A stretch of 64,000 nucleotides of DNA. It comes from Lamellibrachia columna (lineage: Eukaryota > Annelida > Polychaeta > Sabellida > Siboglinidae). The DNA lies in NCBI GenBank assembly GCA_963662155.1, contig OY759261.1, positions 42,448,556 to 42,512,555 of the forward strand, read 5' to 3'. The notes below the pieces were generated by a model. That model was not told the origin of the DNA. It saw only the letters and a list, made by a program, of their open reading frames with translations, and did not search any database. The first letter of the stretch is position 1; each line of letters opens with the position of its first letter. The position numbers were made by a program, and so were the translations under genes. This document shows positions 14,860-26,944 of the stretch, piece after piece.

Positions 14860-16450
14860 TACTCTTTGGTTAAAATAATCCTGCCTTTAATTTTTGGTTG
14901 ACTAGAAGAGACTCCATGTTTGTGCAACCAACGGTTAGAATAAGGTGGTGTTTATAATTGGGAGTGGGTAAGCTAAACGTAGACGCGTGTCACCGGCGAC
15001 GTTCTTAGTAGACAGAATTCTCTGCCAGGGCCAGTTACGACTTGTTCAGACCTGACCAAATCTCCATTCGAATTGTTATATTGCTGTTTGGCAAACATTA
15101 AACTCAGTGTATACATTTTGCTTCTGTCGAAACTTGCAATGTTGTTTGAATGCACACAGCCAAACCATTCAAATGATAATCCCCGACCTCTTACAGCTAA
15201 GCGGCTCGTTCTACGCTGGAGGAATATCACAGGCTCATTAATGGTAACACACAATAGTTGTGGTTTTATCAAACACTCATTATAATCGCGTCCTGGTAAA
15301 ACGAAACCAGTGCTACACAGGCCGTATATACTGAACACCGCGTTATTAAAGTGCTCACACCAAGCAGAAATAGATTATCACCATGTGGGGCATTGTACAT
15401 TATGGTCAAAAGCAAATACGAATGTGAGGCTTAGTTCCCACGGAGGAACAGCTTAGTATCTCATTCAACGCGGAATTATTGAAGTTTCCGTTGTAATTAT
15501 CATAGTGTTGTTTGACAAAGCTTTTGTCGAACAGTTAATTCAGTGCATATATTTTGCTTCTGTCGAGGCTTCGTGGTGTAATTTGAATGCACACAGCCGA
15601 TCCAGTCAAATGTCAGTTCTCAGGATAATTTATTGTTGCCACATTCAGCAACTCTTATCTCGTGTGTGGTTTTGTACGATCGCGCTATAAAATTCGATAT
15701 GCATGCTAATTGCTAAGAGGCACCGTAATTAAGATGTCATTTATTGTCTTTCCATGCTAATGGAAGACCAATGACTCTTTAATTCAGTCACACATTGGAC
15801 TCTTGCCAAAGTTTTGCCTCTTTTTCTCTATCAAGCCGTCGGTGTAGTAGCTGCCTCGTACACGATACTCATATACTGTGGTGGCTAGTTACAGTGAACA
15901 ACGCCTTATTAATAATACTCATACGTCGTATATATGGTTATTATGTGGGGCAAAGGGCGTCATATTATGCACATGTCAGATTATCCTATTTGTGTTTAAG
16001 TGTACAGCTCACTGTGTTCTCGTGGCATGTCATTAGTGATGTCAAATTAGTAGTGCCTTCTTGACTGCACAATTATACAACTATGCCGAGCGGTGCGTAG
16101 TATCAACTTGTATCAATGGCTTACAGTGGACCAGGAAGTTTGGGAACTTTTATTCTGCACTAAATTGGTAGGTTGATTGTGCAAGTGGAAAGGGAGAAAG
16201 CATATTTACACTTGTTTTGTTCTGTTAGTACAGTGGTAGCCATGTATACTAGATAAAACTGTATTATCCATTGACGATAAAACATTATAGGGTGATTGTG
16301 TATACTAATTATGGTTACCTCGTGCTACAATGCACAGCTTCAGTGTAATGTTGAGCAAACAAACACTTTATGGAATTTATGAAGTGCACTATGTTGACGT
16401 TGCACACCACCAACAGTGCAATGAAACGACCGACCGACCGACCGACCGAG
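13724..16450. repeat. Tandem segmental duplication, copy 2
   Basis: Counterpart of 10411-13566, shorter because of contracted (AC)n (14177-14249), G-rich minisatellite (14467-14555), (TA)n (14763-14861) and (CGAC)n (16427-16449). It carries family-F units at 15076-15435 and 15498-15993. Confidence 0.93.
13827..13871 (+). ncRNA. Hammerhead-ribozyme-like motif, third copy
   Basis: Same sequence as 10514-10558, carried along by the segmental duplication. It is no independent evidence for function. Confidence 0.45.
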
Positions 16451-16930
16451 TGTTGAGTTCAAGATTTATTTATTTCCATATCCAAAAAACGTTTTGTTTG
16501 CAAACAAACATTATAATAGAGTGTTTTTGCAATTAGCCTGTTTGTAAGCTGTGTTGGGGGTTCCTCTTATTCGTGTTGATCGAATGAACAAATATCACCC
16601 CTCAAATTCCACGTGCACACGTAGGCCCCAACCAAACCGGGCTGGATCGTGCGCGAGTTTTCCCAACTTGTTCGATGCATCACATCTAGCTGTGTCATGC
16701 TGCGTTAATTAAATAATTCATTGTGTCCTTTCAAAAACGTTTGTTAACATTTTCGGGTTTCCTTTGTAATTCAGCATAACGCGACTAAAACGGGGCCGGT
16801 GTCAACAGCATCGCGTGAGAGCGACGCTGAATGTCAGAGCGTACACCACGTCACCAGTGAATGGCCGCTGGACCAGTGCACCGGGACCAGTTCTGATTGG
16901 TTCAATGGCGGAAGTGTAACTTGACGGAAT
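16451..16930. other. No gene recognised
   Basis: Apparently unique sequence of moderate GC between the segmental copy and the next family-F unit. No domain or splice pair seen. Confidence 0.45.
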
Positions 16931-16943
16931 TTCCCTTCTTATT

Positions 16944-17480
16944 TTGACACAGCTGCTTGGCAAAGTTTCACACAACAAATAAGTCAATGTATACAATATG
17001 CTTGTGTCGATGCTTCGCTGTGTAGTTTGAATGCACACAGACGATCCCGTTAAATGTCAATCCTCGATGTAATAATATGTTTAACTTTTTAACATTCGCC
17101 TATTGTAACTGTGGTATCTTGGTCAGACTGATTTCTCGTGTGGTTTTGTGCGGACGCGCTGTGAAATTTGATAGGCATCGTCTGATTGATTATTGCTAAG
17201 AAATACCATAATTACATAACTGTTACATGAATGTCGTTCTATGCTGGATGACGTTCAAAGACTCGTTAATTCAGTCACACGCTTGCCAAAGTGTTGCCAG
17301 TTTTTATTTATCAAACCCTCGGTGTAATAACTTCCTGGTACACGACACACGTGCTACTGTATTGTGGCTATTTACATTGGATACCAAGTTATTAATCATT
17401 CTCCTAAAACGCAGATAGAAATCATCACTGTGTGGGGCAATTTCCATTACACCTACACGTAAGAATATCCCCAGTTGTGT
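16944..17480. repeat. Family F, full-length divergent unit
   Basis: The most complete single copy: GGCAAAGTTTCACACAACAA start, CTTGTGTCGATGCTTCG, TTGAATGCACACAGACGATCC, TCTCGTGTGGTTTTGTGC, TATCAAACCCTCGGTG, CTTCCTGGTACACGACAC, and a GTGTGGGGCAATTTCCATTAC end. It is clearly diverged from the copies at 12.5 and 15.5 kb, so the family is old. Confidence 0.75.
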
Positions 17481-17669
17481 TTAAATGTTTTGTGTGGTGC
17501 CCTGGGTTAGTAAAACATGTGTTTCTCAGCCAACAGTATGAAAAATATGAGCGTACACCAGTGCCTCCGAAAGGTTACACATGATAAAGCCCGCGACTAT
17601 GTTTCAACCAGATTCACGTGATAACGTATAACCACTTCCATAACGAGTCTCTGCTACCCCTGGTTTAGT

Positions 17670-17985
17670 GCATGTGGGTTGGGAAGACTTGCACTGGCAG
17701 AGGTACAGGAAGAGAAGCTACGGGCAGCAGAGAACAACTGGGTTCAGAGAATATGTAAAGTGAAATGAGAAGACGGAAGGAAGATGGGGGAATTAAGACA
17801 AGAGATCCGAATGAAGAAACAGATGACGATGAAGGTAGCGGGGAGCAGACTGCGATGGTCAGGACACACACAAGGATGACTGAGCATGGATGACAGAAGA
17901 GGTTAATAGATGCAGAAGAGGAAACTCGAAATTAAGATGGAGGGACATTCTTAAGATAAATCTCGAAAGGGTGAACAGACGAGAG
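17670..17985 (+). pseudogene. LINE ORF2 C-terminal tail, degraded
   Basis: Reads EEKLRAAENNWVQRICKVK, a stop, then K-M-G-E-L-R-Q-E-I, SRLRWSGHTQG, and after another break RCRRGNSKLRWRDILKINLER. This is the same C-terminal tail seen on the minus strand at 4.6-5.2 kb. Only the tail is present. It runs directly into a minisatellite. Confidence 0.78.
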
Positions 17986-17989
17986 AATG

Positions 17990-18420
17990 AGAACTCCAGT
18001 GGAAGAAAACGGTTGAACGCCACTGAAAGAAACAACATAGGAAGAAACCGAAGGAGCTCCAGTGAAAGAAACGAAAGGAACGCTATTGGAAGAAACCGAG
18101 TAAAGTCCAGTGAAATAAACTGCAGTGGCAGAATCCAGAAGAACCCCAGGGGAAGAAACTGAAGGAACTCCATTGGGAGAAACCGAGTGAACCTCAGTGA
18201 AAGAAACCGAGTGAACTCCAGTGAATGAAACCGAGTGAACTTCAGTTAAAGAAACTGAATGAACTATAATGGAAGAAACCAAATCAAATCCAGTGGAAGA
18301 AACCTAGGGAAATCCAACTCCAGAAACCGAGGGAACTCCAGAAACCGGGTGACCTATAGTGGAAGAATCCGGGTGAACTCGTCTGGAAAAAACTGGGTGA
18401 ACTCCAGTGGGAGAAAATAT
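17990..18420. repeat. ~24-bp minisatellite, ~17 diverged units
   Basis: Unit close to GAAAGAAACCGAGTGAACTC plus CAGT. Because 24 is a multiple of three, frames stay open on both strands (S/N/R/G-rich one way, V/S/F-rich the other). No start or splice context supports translation. It may have grown from the LINE tail it abuts. Confidence 0.88.
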
Positions 18421-19550
18421 ATAGTAGATATAAATCTTCCAGTAACTTCTACGTTACCTTCAGTGTTGTAGCACCGCTTGCACGTTATGTTTGTAGACAG
18501 ATGTATATGGGTGTGACTTCCTTTAAACTTTTCGCAGCAATACAATTTTTTGCTCGTTTCCTGTCGGACTCATTTCACAACACATCGACTCTGTCTCGTA
18601 TCGACAACGACGAGTTCATTTGTGCAAATGTGTTATTTAGTATTGGTGAAATCATAGGACAAACTATTAAATTACTAATTTCAATTCCACTGAACCAAAA
18701 TTCACTGAATAAAGGAGAAAACTGCTACGTGTAAAAATGGTCTGTCTCTATATATTACAGCATAAGGTTATTCACACTTTACCAAGTTACCTGATCTAAC
18801 GATCAAAGTCAATCCTTTCGATGACTTTAACAAAAGTATGCATTCTTATTAAACTGACTGTGCGTATTACCCGCTTCACGATCTGTGAACTGAAGTTAAA
18901 ATAACTAGATGAGTCACCATCAACATGGTTCAAGTATTAATTTATTAACATGACACTTTGTTAATGCTCTTTAAATACATTCCAACAAATGCAAAAGCTA
19001 AAACACAATTTCATTCAAAAAGACATTGTTGTTCAATTTAAAAAAAATTCTTCCCAGACTAATCACACTCAAAATGTGATACATTTACACAATGAAGAGG
19101 TTAAGTTTTGTTTTTCTGCCTGTAAAGCCGTAGCCATGTGCAATAAACGAAATTGTAACCACCGTCACTGATGACAAAACATGAGGGTGTTTATAAAGTT
19201 GTCTCTTTTTAACGTGCAAATCCACAGTGTTATATTGAGGTCGGTAAACATCACTTTATGTAAGTTATCATCAGTGTAATGAAACATGGTATTATGAAAT
19301 AAAAATATCAATATACAGGACTGTATTCAATTATACAGTAGTTACACAGTGCTGCCACCTGCCTGAGCTGTTATGAGCCAGTTTTTTTCTGAACAGGCAC
19401 AGGCACTCCTAAGACAAACCACATTTAACACAACACCCTTTTAACTACATACTTCATTCTGTGTCAAGATCAGGCCATGATCTAAAAACCGCTGTGCAAC
19501 ACTTCTAGAAATGACGTTATAATGGCAGCAAACATATAAATGTTGTTATT
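18421..19550. other. No gene recognised
   Basis: AT-rich apparently unique DNA with short frames only. No RNA gene or domain seen. Confidence 0.45.
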
Positions 19551-19551
19551 G

Positions 19552-19710
19552 TTAGCAGCAGTGATTGTTCACGTTGGCCTTGTGCTTGGGGAGGAACTCA
19601 GTCACCAGAACTGGACCCAGGAGGTTCATCATTGTCAGCTCTTCTCTCATTGTAGTCATCCGTGGGCCGCGGACCACCAACTCGGTGTTGTCTACCTTGA
19701 TTAGCGTGGA
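19552..19710 (-). pseudogene. DUS3L C-terminus-like fragment
   Basis: The minus-strand frame ending at TAA (19554-19552) contains M-M-N-L-L-G-P-V followed by F-L-P-K-H-K-A-N, which matches the conserved extreme C-terminus of tRNA-dihydrouridine synthase 3-like proteins (LGPV...FLPKHKAN). The residues before it do not align well. It is on the same strand as the DUS3L-like exons at 29.9-30.8 kb and 3' of them, so it could be the last exon of the same locus, but none of the roughly 200 residues expected in between was found. Fragment or pseudogene is the cautious reading. Confidence 0.45.
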
Positions 19711-20596
19711 GAGGAAGCTACATGTCGCAACTGGCAGCCGACAGGGATGATACGATTGGTGGAAACGGAATCGTCGACACTCAGGCACGGCTCGACATCG
19801 AGCCATCTTTCTTCGCGTCGCTACTTCGTGATGTTCCCGGACATCGCAGGACCGGTGCCTAACCGGCGTCGACCCGTCGCATCGCGTTCACTTCCGGCGT
19901 TGTACGTTGTCGCCTTTTACGGGACTTAAATGTTTAATAAGATTTAAAAATGATTACCATTCAATGCAACAGATCGCATATTTTGAAGGCTTTTTTTAAA
20001 GAAACGCATTTATGTACCGATTGTTATTTTTGAAAATTTTATTAAATTAGTATTATTAAGATAATAGGTTGGTCGTAATTTAAAAAAATTTGAATAACAT
20101 CATTATTATTATTAAGATTTATGGTTGGCCGTCCCCAGATGTTGTTTTGAGGAGCCCCAGACAGCAGATGTTATTGGAAGGATGAAGTCACTGCCGATGG
20201 AAAACCGACTGTCACTCCGGGTCGGCGAAGGCCCATTGGTGGTATATGAGCACCCCGGAGTCGCGCAGATGTGCCTGTTTAAGCACTTGGGAGGAATATT
20301 TCCTTTTTGTCAATTTAGTCAAACATCCCGATTTTCTATCGTTTATTTCAAATAACCTCCTTCTTTTTGAAAAAATGTCTCAATAACCATAAACCGTGTG
20401 CATAATAAAACTAACTAGATTGTTGTGATACGTTTTTCGTTTTCAATGTCTACGTTTTCAATAAACTTTCGGCTTCGAAATTTATAAAAGTTCACCTTTA
20501 TTTTAAAACCTTAATTCTTGTTCTCTAAAAATCTCCACTACTAGACTCTCCTTCCTCCCAGTTACATACATCGACACATCTGGCTCGGGATGGGTG

Positions 20597-20988
20597 TTAA
20601 CAGCCGGCTGGCAGCGCTTCCAGCGACCTCAACCAACCCGACGACAACAGCTCGTTCCTCTCTATTTGTAAGCTGGTGGAACTTATGCCATGAGGGAATA
20701 TCTGTTCTCTGCGAAGAGTAATGTATCGGAAAAATCTTATGACCGCCGATCGCCGCTTCGGTCGGTCTTTCATTTGACAAACCATGGAGTTGAGATGGGT
20801 AGCATAGCTGCTGACGGAGAGTAGGTGATCGTGGTCGCTGTTGCTTGGGGTCTGGGACTCCTCAAGGGACGGCTCCCGTGGCGCTGTGACGTAGCACCAG
20901 ACTACGCCCAGCGCCACGACAAAAAGGAATAAAAACACAGCGACAACGTATGACGCCAGGTGAAAGCCTGGTGGAGGCAGCGTGGGAT
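20597..20988 (-). CDS. Last exon of an unidentified type I membrane protein (partial)
   Basis: An acceptor (CATCCATTGCAG|AT, AG at 20990-20989) opens a frame that runs 129 codons to TAA at 20599-20597. It encodes a Pro-rich juxtamembrane piece (PTLPPPGFHLAS), one hydrophobic segment of ~24 residues (YVVAVFLFLFVVALGVVWCY), then a ~97-residue polar tail with a Ser/Asp/His-rich stretch, a basic KDRPKRRS motif, and FFRYITLRREQIF. GC content exceeds the surroundings. Two bases precede the first full codon, so the upstream exon must end in phase 1. The upstream exons would lie above 21 kb, where an LTR element now sits only ~100 bases away. I do not recognise the family. An internal Met at 20938 could start a shorter signal-anchor form. 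Confidence 0.5.
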
Positions 20989-21082
20989 CTGCAATGGATG
21001 AAACAGCGAACTTGTTTCTGATCTATTGACAATTTTTAGTCCTTGAGTCAATGAACCGTAAGAATTTCCCAGCTCTTTCAAG

Positions 21083-21685
21083 TGTGGCAGATTGCTGTTT
21101 TAATTAGTTCAGTTACAATCTATACTATCAGTTTTATAATATACTTATGTCATCAGTTTGCTTTAAGTTTTACTTATTATATCTAACATGTTTTAAGCAT
21201 CCTGCCAGTGTCAGTTCTGGGAGGTGTTAGAAAAGAGCCAAGGTCTAGTGTCACCAGATTGATAAGTATAAGTGTTAATTAATTACCCAGGGACTATGCT
21301 TCATGAGAAACATTTGGTGTTAGTCTGCTCAAACTAGAAAGCAGAAAAGTGAGAGATGATGATTGGCTAGTGAGTGTTTGGTGAGCCAGACTTGGATGTT
21401 ATATAGTGTTGTAGACAGGGAGAAAGACAGTGAAGTTGCAGGCAGGCAGTGGTGTAGGCTGAGGAGGGTTTCCCTCTCAGCCAAGGGCTGGGTAAGCTGG
21501 TGAGCTGCTGATAGGTGTCGTAAGCTTGGCTGGAACTGGTAGACTGCAAGGGTTTAATATTGATTGTTATAATAAAGATTAAAGTTGGTTAATGTGGTGA
21601 AGTTGTATTTGTTAGTTCTTCTTTATATCGATACCCCTGTTGTCATAATATTCATTTAGAGAGAGACAAAATCGCCGCTTCGACA
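21083..21685 (+). repeat. 5' LTR
   Basis: About 603 bases. Shares AGCATCCTGCCAGTGTCAG, CACCAGATTGATAAGTATAA and TTTAATATTGATTGTTATAA with the 3' copy, and contains AATAAAG near 21572. It carries about 180 bases (about 21295-21515, including a TTATATAG word) that the 3' copy lacks. Confidence 0.7.
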
Positions 21686-21879
21686 ATTTGGTGGAAAATC
21701 CGGGTAAGGGAATTTTTCTAAATTCTCTGATTATGTGTTAGCTTTGTTTTATTTAAAATTTGGGTATTACTGCTATTATCTTGAGTCAAAATGTTATTAT
21801 AGTGTATTGGCAAAGTAAATTAACGTGCAGTCCAGCCAGCCGAACTGCAGCTCACATCCAGCCCAAGCCTGCAACGAGA

Positions 21880-22735
21880 GACTGCAGGAAATGTGACTGC
21901 AGAGAGGCAACTGCAGGAAATGTGACTGCAAGAAATGCGACTTCAGGTGAGGAAGAGATGTGAGCACAAAAAATGCTACGTGAGAGAAGTGACTGCAATG
22001 GATAGGCGACTATGGGTGAAGCGACCACAAGAGATAGGCAAATGTGGGAGAAGCGACCGTGACAGACAGGCGACTTCGGGAGAAGCAACCACATGAGACA
22101 GGCAACTGCAGGAGAAGTGACCGTGAGACAGGTGACTGTAGGAGAAGCGACCGTGAGAGACACGCGACTTTGGGAGAAGCGACCGCAAGAGATAGGCGAC
22201 TGCAGGAGAAGCGACCGCGAGAGATAGGTGGCTGCGGGAGAAGCGACCGTGAGAGATAGGCGACTGCGGGAGAAGCGACCGTGAGAGATAGGCGACTGCG
22301 GGAGAAGCGAGCGCATGAGATGCGCGGTCTGCAGCAGACATAGAAAGTTGTGGCAATGGAGAATGCAGGACATATATGGACAACACATATAGCAGACTGT
22401 GCCAATAATGGACCTGAGGTAGGTGGTGAGCCTAAGATAACATAGGGAACTGTCCGGCCATTAGGTAAACAGTTAGTGGAGTCCGTAAATTAAAGAGACA
22501 GGCGAATGCGGGAGAAGTGACTGCAAGAGACAGGTGATTGCGGGAGAAGCGACCGCGACAGACAGGCGACTTCGGGAGAAGCAACCGCAAGAGGCAGGTA
22601 ACTGCGGGAGAAGTGACTGCAAGAGACACATGACTTTGGGACAAGCGACCGCGAGAGATAGGCGACTGCGGGAGAACCGACAGCGAGAGATAGGCGACTG
22701 CGAGAGAAGCGACCACGAGAGATATGAATGTTCGT
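21880..22735. repeat. 16/32-bp minisatellite inside the LTR element
   Basis: Basic unit GCGACYGYGRGAGAWA (16 bp), paired into 32-bp higher-order units in which the halves alternate (GCGACTGCGGGAGAAG, GCGACCGTGAGAGATA). A break at about 22330-22500 holds non-repetitive sequence. The unit length is not a multiple of three, so all frames become open in turn. The Ser/Arg/Leu-rich frames are artefacts. Confidence 0.9.
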
Positions 22736-23531
22736 AAATGATATCTGTAGATAAATTATAAAGATGACAAGGGAGACACTGTTAGACGACAGGATAAGTC
22801 AGATGAGGCCTTATAGAAACTGTTAGTTTAAAGTATGTGTGACATGATGTAGAGAGAAAATGAAATGCACTTCTGAAGAGAAGGAATATTGCATATATAG
22901 AGGGGTCAGAAAATACCCGGGAAAACGCACAGCATAGATAGAGGGGTCTGAGAATACAAGAACGCAGAGAAGGCAGGATATGTAATCTAAGCGAGGCATA
23001 TATTCACTTATGTACTCCGATTACTTGACCTTCTGTAGACAATCATTAAACTTACATGTATGGTCACACTGCTGGTTTCTAATGTTTTGAAAAAGGTCTT
23101 TAATGAAGGACTTAAATAATTATTCTTCAATTTATTCTTCTTATTCTACTGTCTCATTTATGAGGATTATGTATGACCAAATTGGACACCTTCTCTTTGC
23201 TGCATCACCTATGGACACTGTGTTTTTAATGATGAACTTAGGGAGATGTGAGAACATTTCTGTGTGTGCTTTAGCATACACACATGGCATGGTGTATATA
23301 GACATTTATTTTTTAACATTCTGGATTATGAACGTTAATTATATAGTATGCATAATTTACACTTAGCTACTGATATATTTTATACAGGTCTACAGTTTGA
23401 CTGATCACCAGACGCTTAAATTTGTTGTGCTTATATTACGTGCTTGTCATATTTTGTGAACCATTAGTACTTATTATTTGCAATAATTATATCCAAATTC
23501 GAGGACGAATTTTAGTTGAGCAGGTGGATGA

Positions 23532-23936
23532 TGTGGTAGGGCTCATTATAATATATAATTGTTACCACATCAGTTTTATAATATAATTATGACATCATTT
23601 TGATATAAGTTATACTTATTATATATAACAACATCTTTTAAGCATCCTGCCAGTGTCAGTGATGGATTGTCAGTTCTGGGATATGATAGATAAGCGCCAA
23701 GGTCCAGAGTCACCAGATTGATAAGTATAAGTGTTAATTACTTACCCAGGGCCAATGGCTAAGAGGTGTCGAACGATTGGTTGGAACTGGTATAGACTGT
23801 CAGGATTTAATATTGATTGTTATAAAAAAGATTAAGGTTGGTTGATATGGTGAAGTTTTACTTGTTAGTTCTTCTTTATATCAGTACCCTCATTGTCGTA
23901 ATATTCATTTAGAGAGACAAAATCGCCGCTACGACA
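23532..23936 (+). repeat. 3' LTR
   Basis: About 405 bases, the shorter copy. The internal deletion relative to the 5' LTR spans the expected promoter/R region. Starts TGTGGTAGGG and ends GCTACGACA. Confidence 0.7.
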
Positions 23937-24157
23937 ATACTGCTGAAAAGACTAGTTATATGACTATAACCAGTGTCTATTTATTGACTGTATGAATAAC
24001 ATCTATAACTCGTAATTGGTATTGTGTGATTATATATCTATATTGACATCACAGGTAGAAGGAATAAAAAAAAATTGTTAAGAAAAGATATTAAATTTTT
24101 TTTTTAGTATCATTTTGTTTGTATATTCTTGATACATAATTGATGCTGATACTGATG

Positions 24158-25150
24158 TGTCTATTGTATTCTTTGTTGTTCCTCCTAGAGAGATCCACGT
24201 CTGCTTACTAACATGTTGTCTATTGTATTCTTTGTTGTTTCTCCTAGAGAGATCCACGTCTGCTTACTAACATGTTGTCTATTGTATTCTTTGTTGTTTC
24301 TCCTAGAGAGATCCACGTCTGCTTACTAACATGTTGTCTATTGTATTCTTTGTTGTTCCTCCTAGAGAGGTCTACGTCTGCTTACTAACATGTTGTCTAT
24401 TTTATTCTTTGTTGTTTCTCCTAGAGAGATCCACGTCTGCTTACTAACATGTTGTCTATTGTATTCTTTGTTGTTCCTCCTGGAGAGATCCACGTCTGCT
24501 TACTAACATGTTGTCTATTGTATTCTTTGTTGTTCCTCCTGGAGAGGTCCACGTCTGCTTACTAACATGTTGTCTATTGTATTCTTTGTTGTTCCTCCTG
24601 GAGAGGTCCACGTCTGCTTACTAACATGTTGTCTATTGTATTCTTTGTTGTTCCTCCTAGAGAGGTCCACGTCTGCTTACTAACATGTTGTCTATTGTAT
24701 TCTTTGTTGTTCCTCCTAGAGAGGTCCACGTCTGCTTACTAACATGTTGTCTATTGTATTCTTTGTTGTTCCTCCTAGAGAGGTCCACGTCTGCTTACTA
24801 ACATGTTGTCTATTGTATTCTTTGTTGTTCCTCCTGGAGAGGTCCACGTCTGCTTACTAACATGTTGTCTATTGTATTCTTTGTTGTTCCTCCTAGAGAG
24901 GTCCACGTCTGCTTACTAACATGTTGTCTATTGTATTCTTTGTTGTTCCTCCTAGAGAGGTCCACGTCTGCTTACTAACATGTTGTCTATTGTATTCTTT
25001 GTTGTTCCTCCTAGAGAGGTCCACGTCTGCTTACTAACATGTTGTCTATTGTATTCTTTGTTGTTCCTCCTAGAGAGGTCCACGTCTGCTTACTAACATG
25101 TTGTCTATTGTATTCTTTGTTGTTCCTCCTAGAGAGATCCACGTCTGCTT
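24158..25150. repeat. 59-bp tandem array, ~17 copies
   Basis: Unit TCTATTGTATTCTTTGTTGT, TCCTCCTAGAGAGGTCCACG, TCTGCTTACTAACATGTTG. Copies are near identical; variant positions are C/T in TTCCTCC, A/G in CTAGAG or CTGGAG, and A/G in GAGATCC. The high homogeneity suggests recent amplification. Confidence 0.98.
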
Positions 25151-25860
25151 ACAGATCAATTTTGATGGACAGATGGTACCAATTACCAAAACATTATCGA
25201 GTTCACAGAAATTGGCAAATCTGTCTCCATTTGTCATTTCTTTCACCTACTCCATGACTTCCTTTTCACATCCCTCGTTATCTTCTTCAACGTCAGCATT
25301 TAGATCCCCCCATTTCTGAGTATGTCATTCTTTTGTTCAATGTCAAAAATTATTGAAATTCTTCACAGAAATAGTCAACACTTGCTTCATTCGTGGTGCA
25401 TATATTTGTATAACCGACAGCTTCAGATATAGTCCATGAGCCACACCAGATGTCTGTACCACCTGGGGGGGGACAAAACTTCACTGTTGGCAAATAATTT
25501 ATTCCACCACTATAAGTAAAAAATATATGATAACCTGTCCAAATGAGTAGCTTTATCCTTTTGGTTGCACATAATGTGTTTTTACATAAAATGCCAATAC
25601 GTGTTAGGTAAAACACTTTTTCATTCATCATTAACTTTAGAGAGATGCAGTTTGCGGCATCATTTCAGCCATGAAAAATAAACATATATTAACTTTTTGT
25701 CAGACCAACTTGGGGAGGGCAAACTCCCGCCTTTTGGCGGTCTACAGAAAAGCTTATTCCTTTCTCGCTTACCATCGGATTTCAAATTTGAAAGGTGTTT
25801 TGGGTGCGTATTGGATGTACAGAAAAGGGTATGGTAACAAGTTTTTTGGAGATGGACGAT
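25151..25860. other. No firm gene; one weak exon-like frame on the minus strand
   Basis: On the minus strand TTTTTACTTATAG (acceptor-like) precedes a frame with CPPPGG and several cysteines that ends in a stop near 25350. It is too short and too poorly bounded to call an exon. The rest shows nothing. Confidence 0.3.
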
Positions 25861-26900
25861 GGAGAACAAATGGCAGTGAAATGTCTGCAGCAGAGGTGGT
25901 GAGAATGATGAAAGCAGAGATGGTGAGAACGAGGAGAGCACAGGTAGTTAAAACGAGGAGAGCAGAGATGGTGAGAACAAGGAGGGCAGAGGTAATGTGA
26001 GGGAGAAAGCTGGTAAGAAGAAAGATGGAAAAAGGAAGAATGTGCAACAAAAGGAAGGTAAACGGGTGTGGAGAAGAATTGTCAGACGGTGGTCGAGGAT
26101 AACAAGAGCAGAGAAAACGAGAAGACTGTGGATCAGTAGAAGAAAGATGGCAGGAGGCAGAGTATGCAACAAAAGAGATGTAAACGGATGAGCGGAGAGG
26201 GATTGCCAGATGGTATGACAGCAGAGGTTGATGATAGAAGAGAAAGGGGGTATAATGTGCGGCAGGAAAGGAACTTTGCTGATGCAGTATCACAAGGGAA
26301 GGAAAGCCCGGATATTGTTGGGGGATTCTATCATTAGGAAAATAGATAAAGTTGTAAACAGAGGAGAGGACATAACAGTATGCCTACCAGGGACAAAAAT
26401 AGAGGATGTAGCAGAGAAGACAGGAAAGGTCATGGGTGGTGGCACGGGAGGTGCTGTTTTCATACATGTGGAAACGAACAATGCCGAGAAGGAGGGTACG
26501 TCAGCCATCGTTGGTAAGAACAAGAGGCTGGTCAGAACATTTAATTGTACTGTCGGGGATATTACCAGTAATGGAGGTCAGGGGTGATTTCGGAATTTCG
26601 TAAAATATAAATTAATAAATACACCTCAGCATGGGTTCCTAAAAGCAAGGTCATGTCTAACCAATTTCTTATATTTTGTGGAAGAAATTACAAAAGTGGG
26701 TAGATGACGGGTCACCAGTGGATGTTGTCTACTTAGATTTTCAGAAACATTTTGATAAAGTACCACATTAAATATTGTTACTTAAACTAATAGCCCATGG
26801 TATAGGTAATGATATGATCAACTGGATAGAAAAGTGGCTTACACACAAAAGACAGAGAGTACTAGTAGGGTACCACTGGAATCAGTATTAGGCCCTATAC

Positions 26901-26944
<44 letters not shown>

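Larger units (their letters stand above)
21083..23936 (+). mobile_element. Degenerate Ty3/gypsy-type LTR retrotransposon
   Basis: Direct repeats at 21083-21685 and 23532-23936 begin TGTGG and end CGACA. Just inside the 3' repeat is a purine-rich GAGCAGGTGGATGA stretch. Before it, LTDHQTLKFVV (about 23395) matches the RNase H entry motif of gypsy polymerases. After the 5' repeat, TTTGGTGGAAAATCCGGG resembles a primer-binding site. Most of the coding body is missing and replaced by a minisatellite. No clear target-site duplication was found. Confidence 0.65.

Noticed and set aside
18989..19171. 60-codon plus-strand frame with a Cys/His-rich end
   Set aside because: No zinc-binding spacing, no start context and AT-rich composition like the surrounding noncoding DNA.
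21852..22405. Ser/Arg/Leu-rich minus-strand frames up to 178 codons
   Set aside because: They arise in every frame because a stop-free 16/32-bp minisatellite is read through. No start context, splice site or domain.
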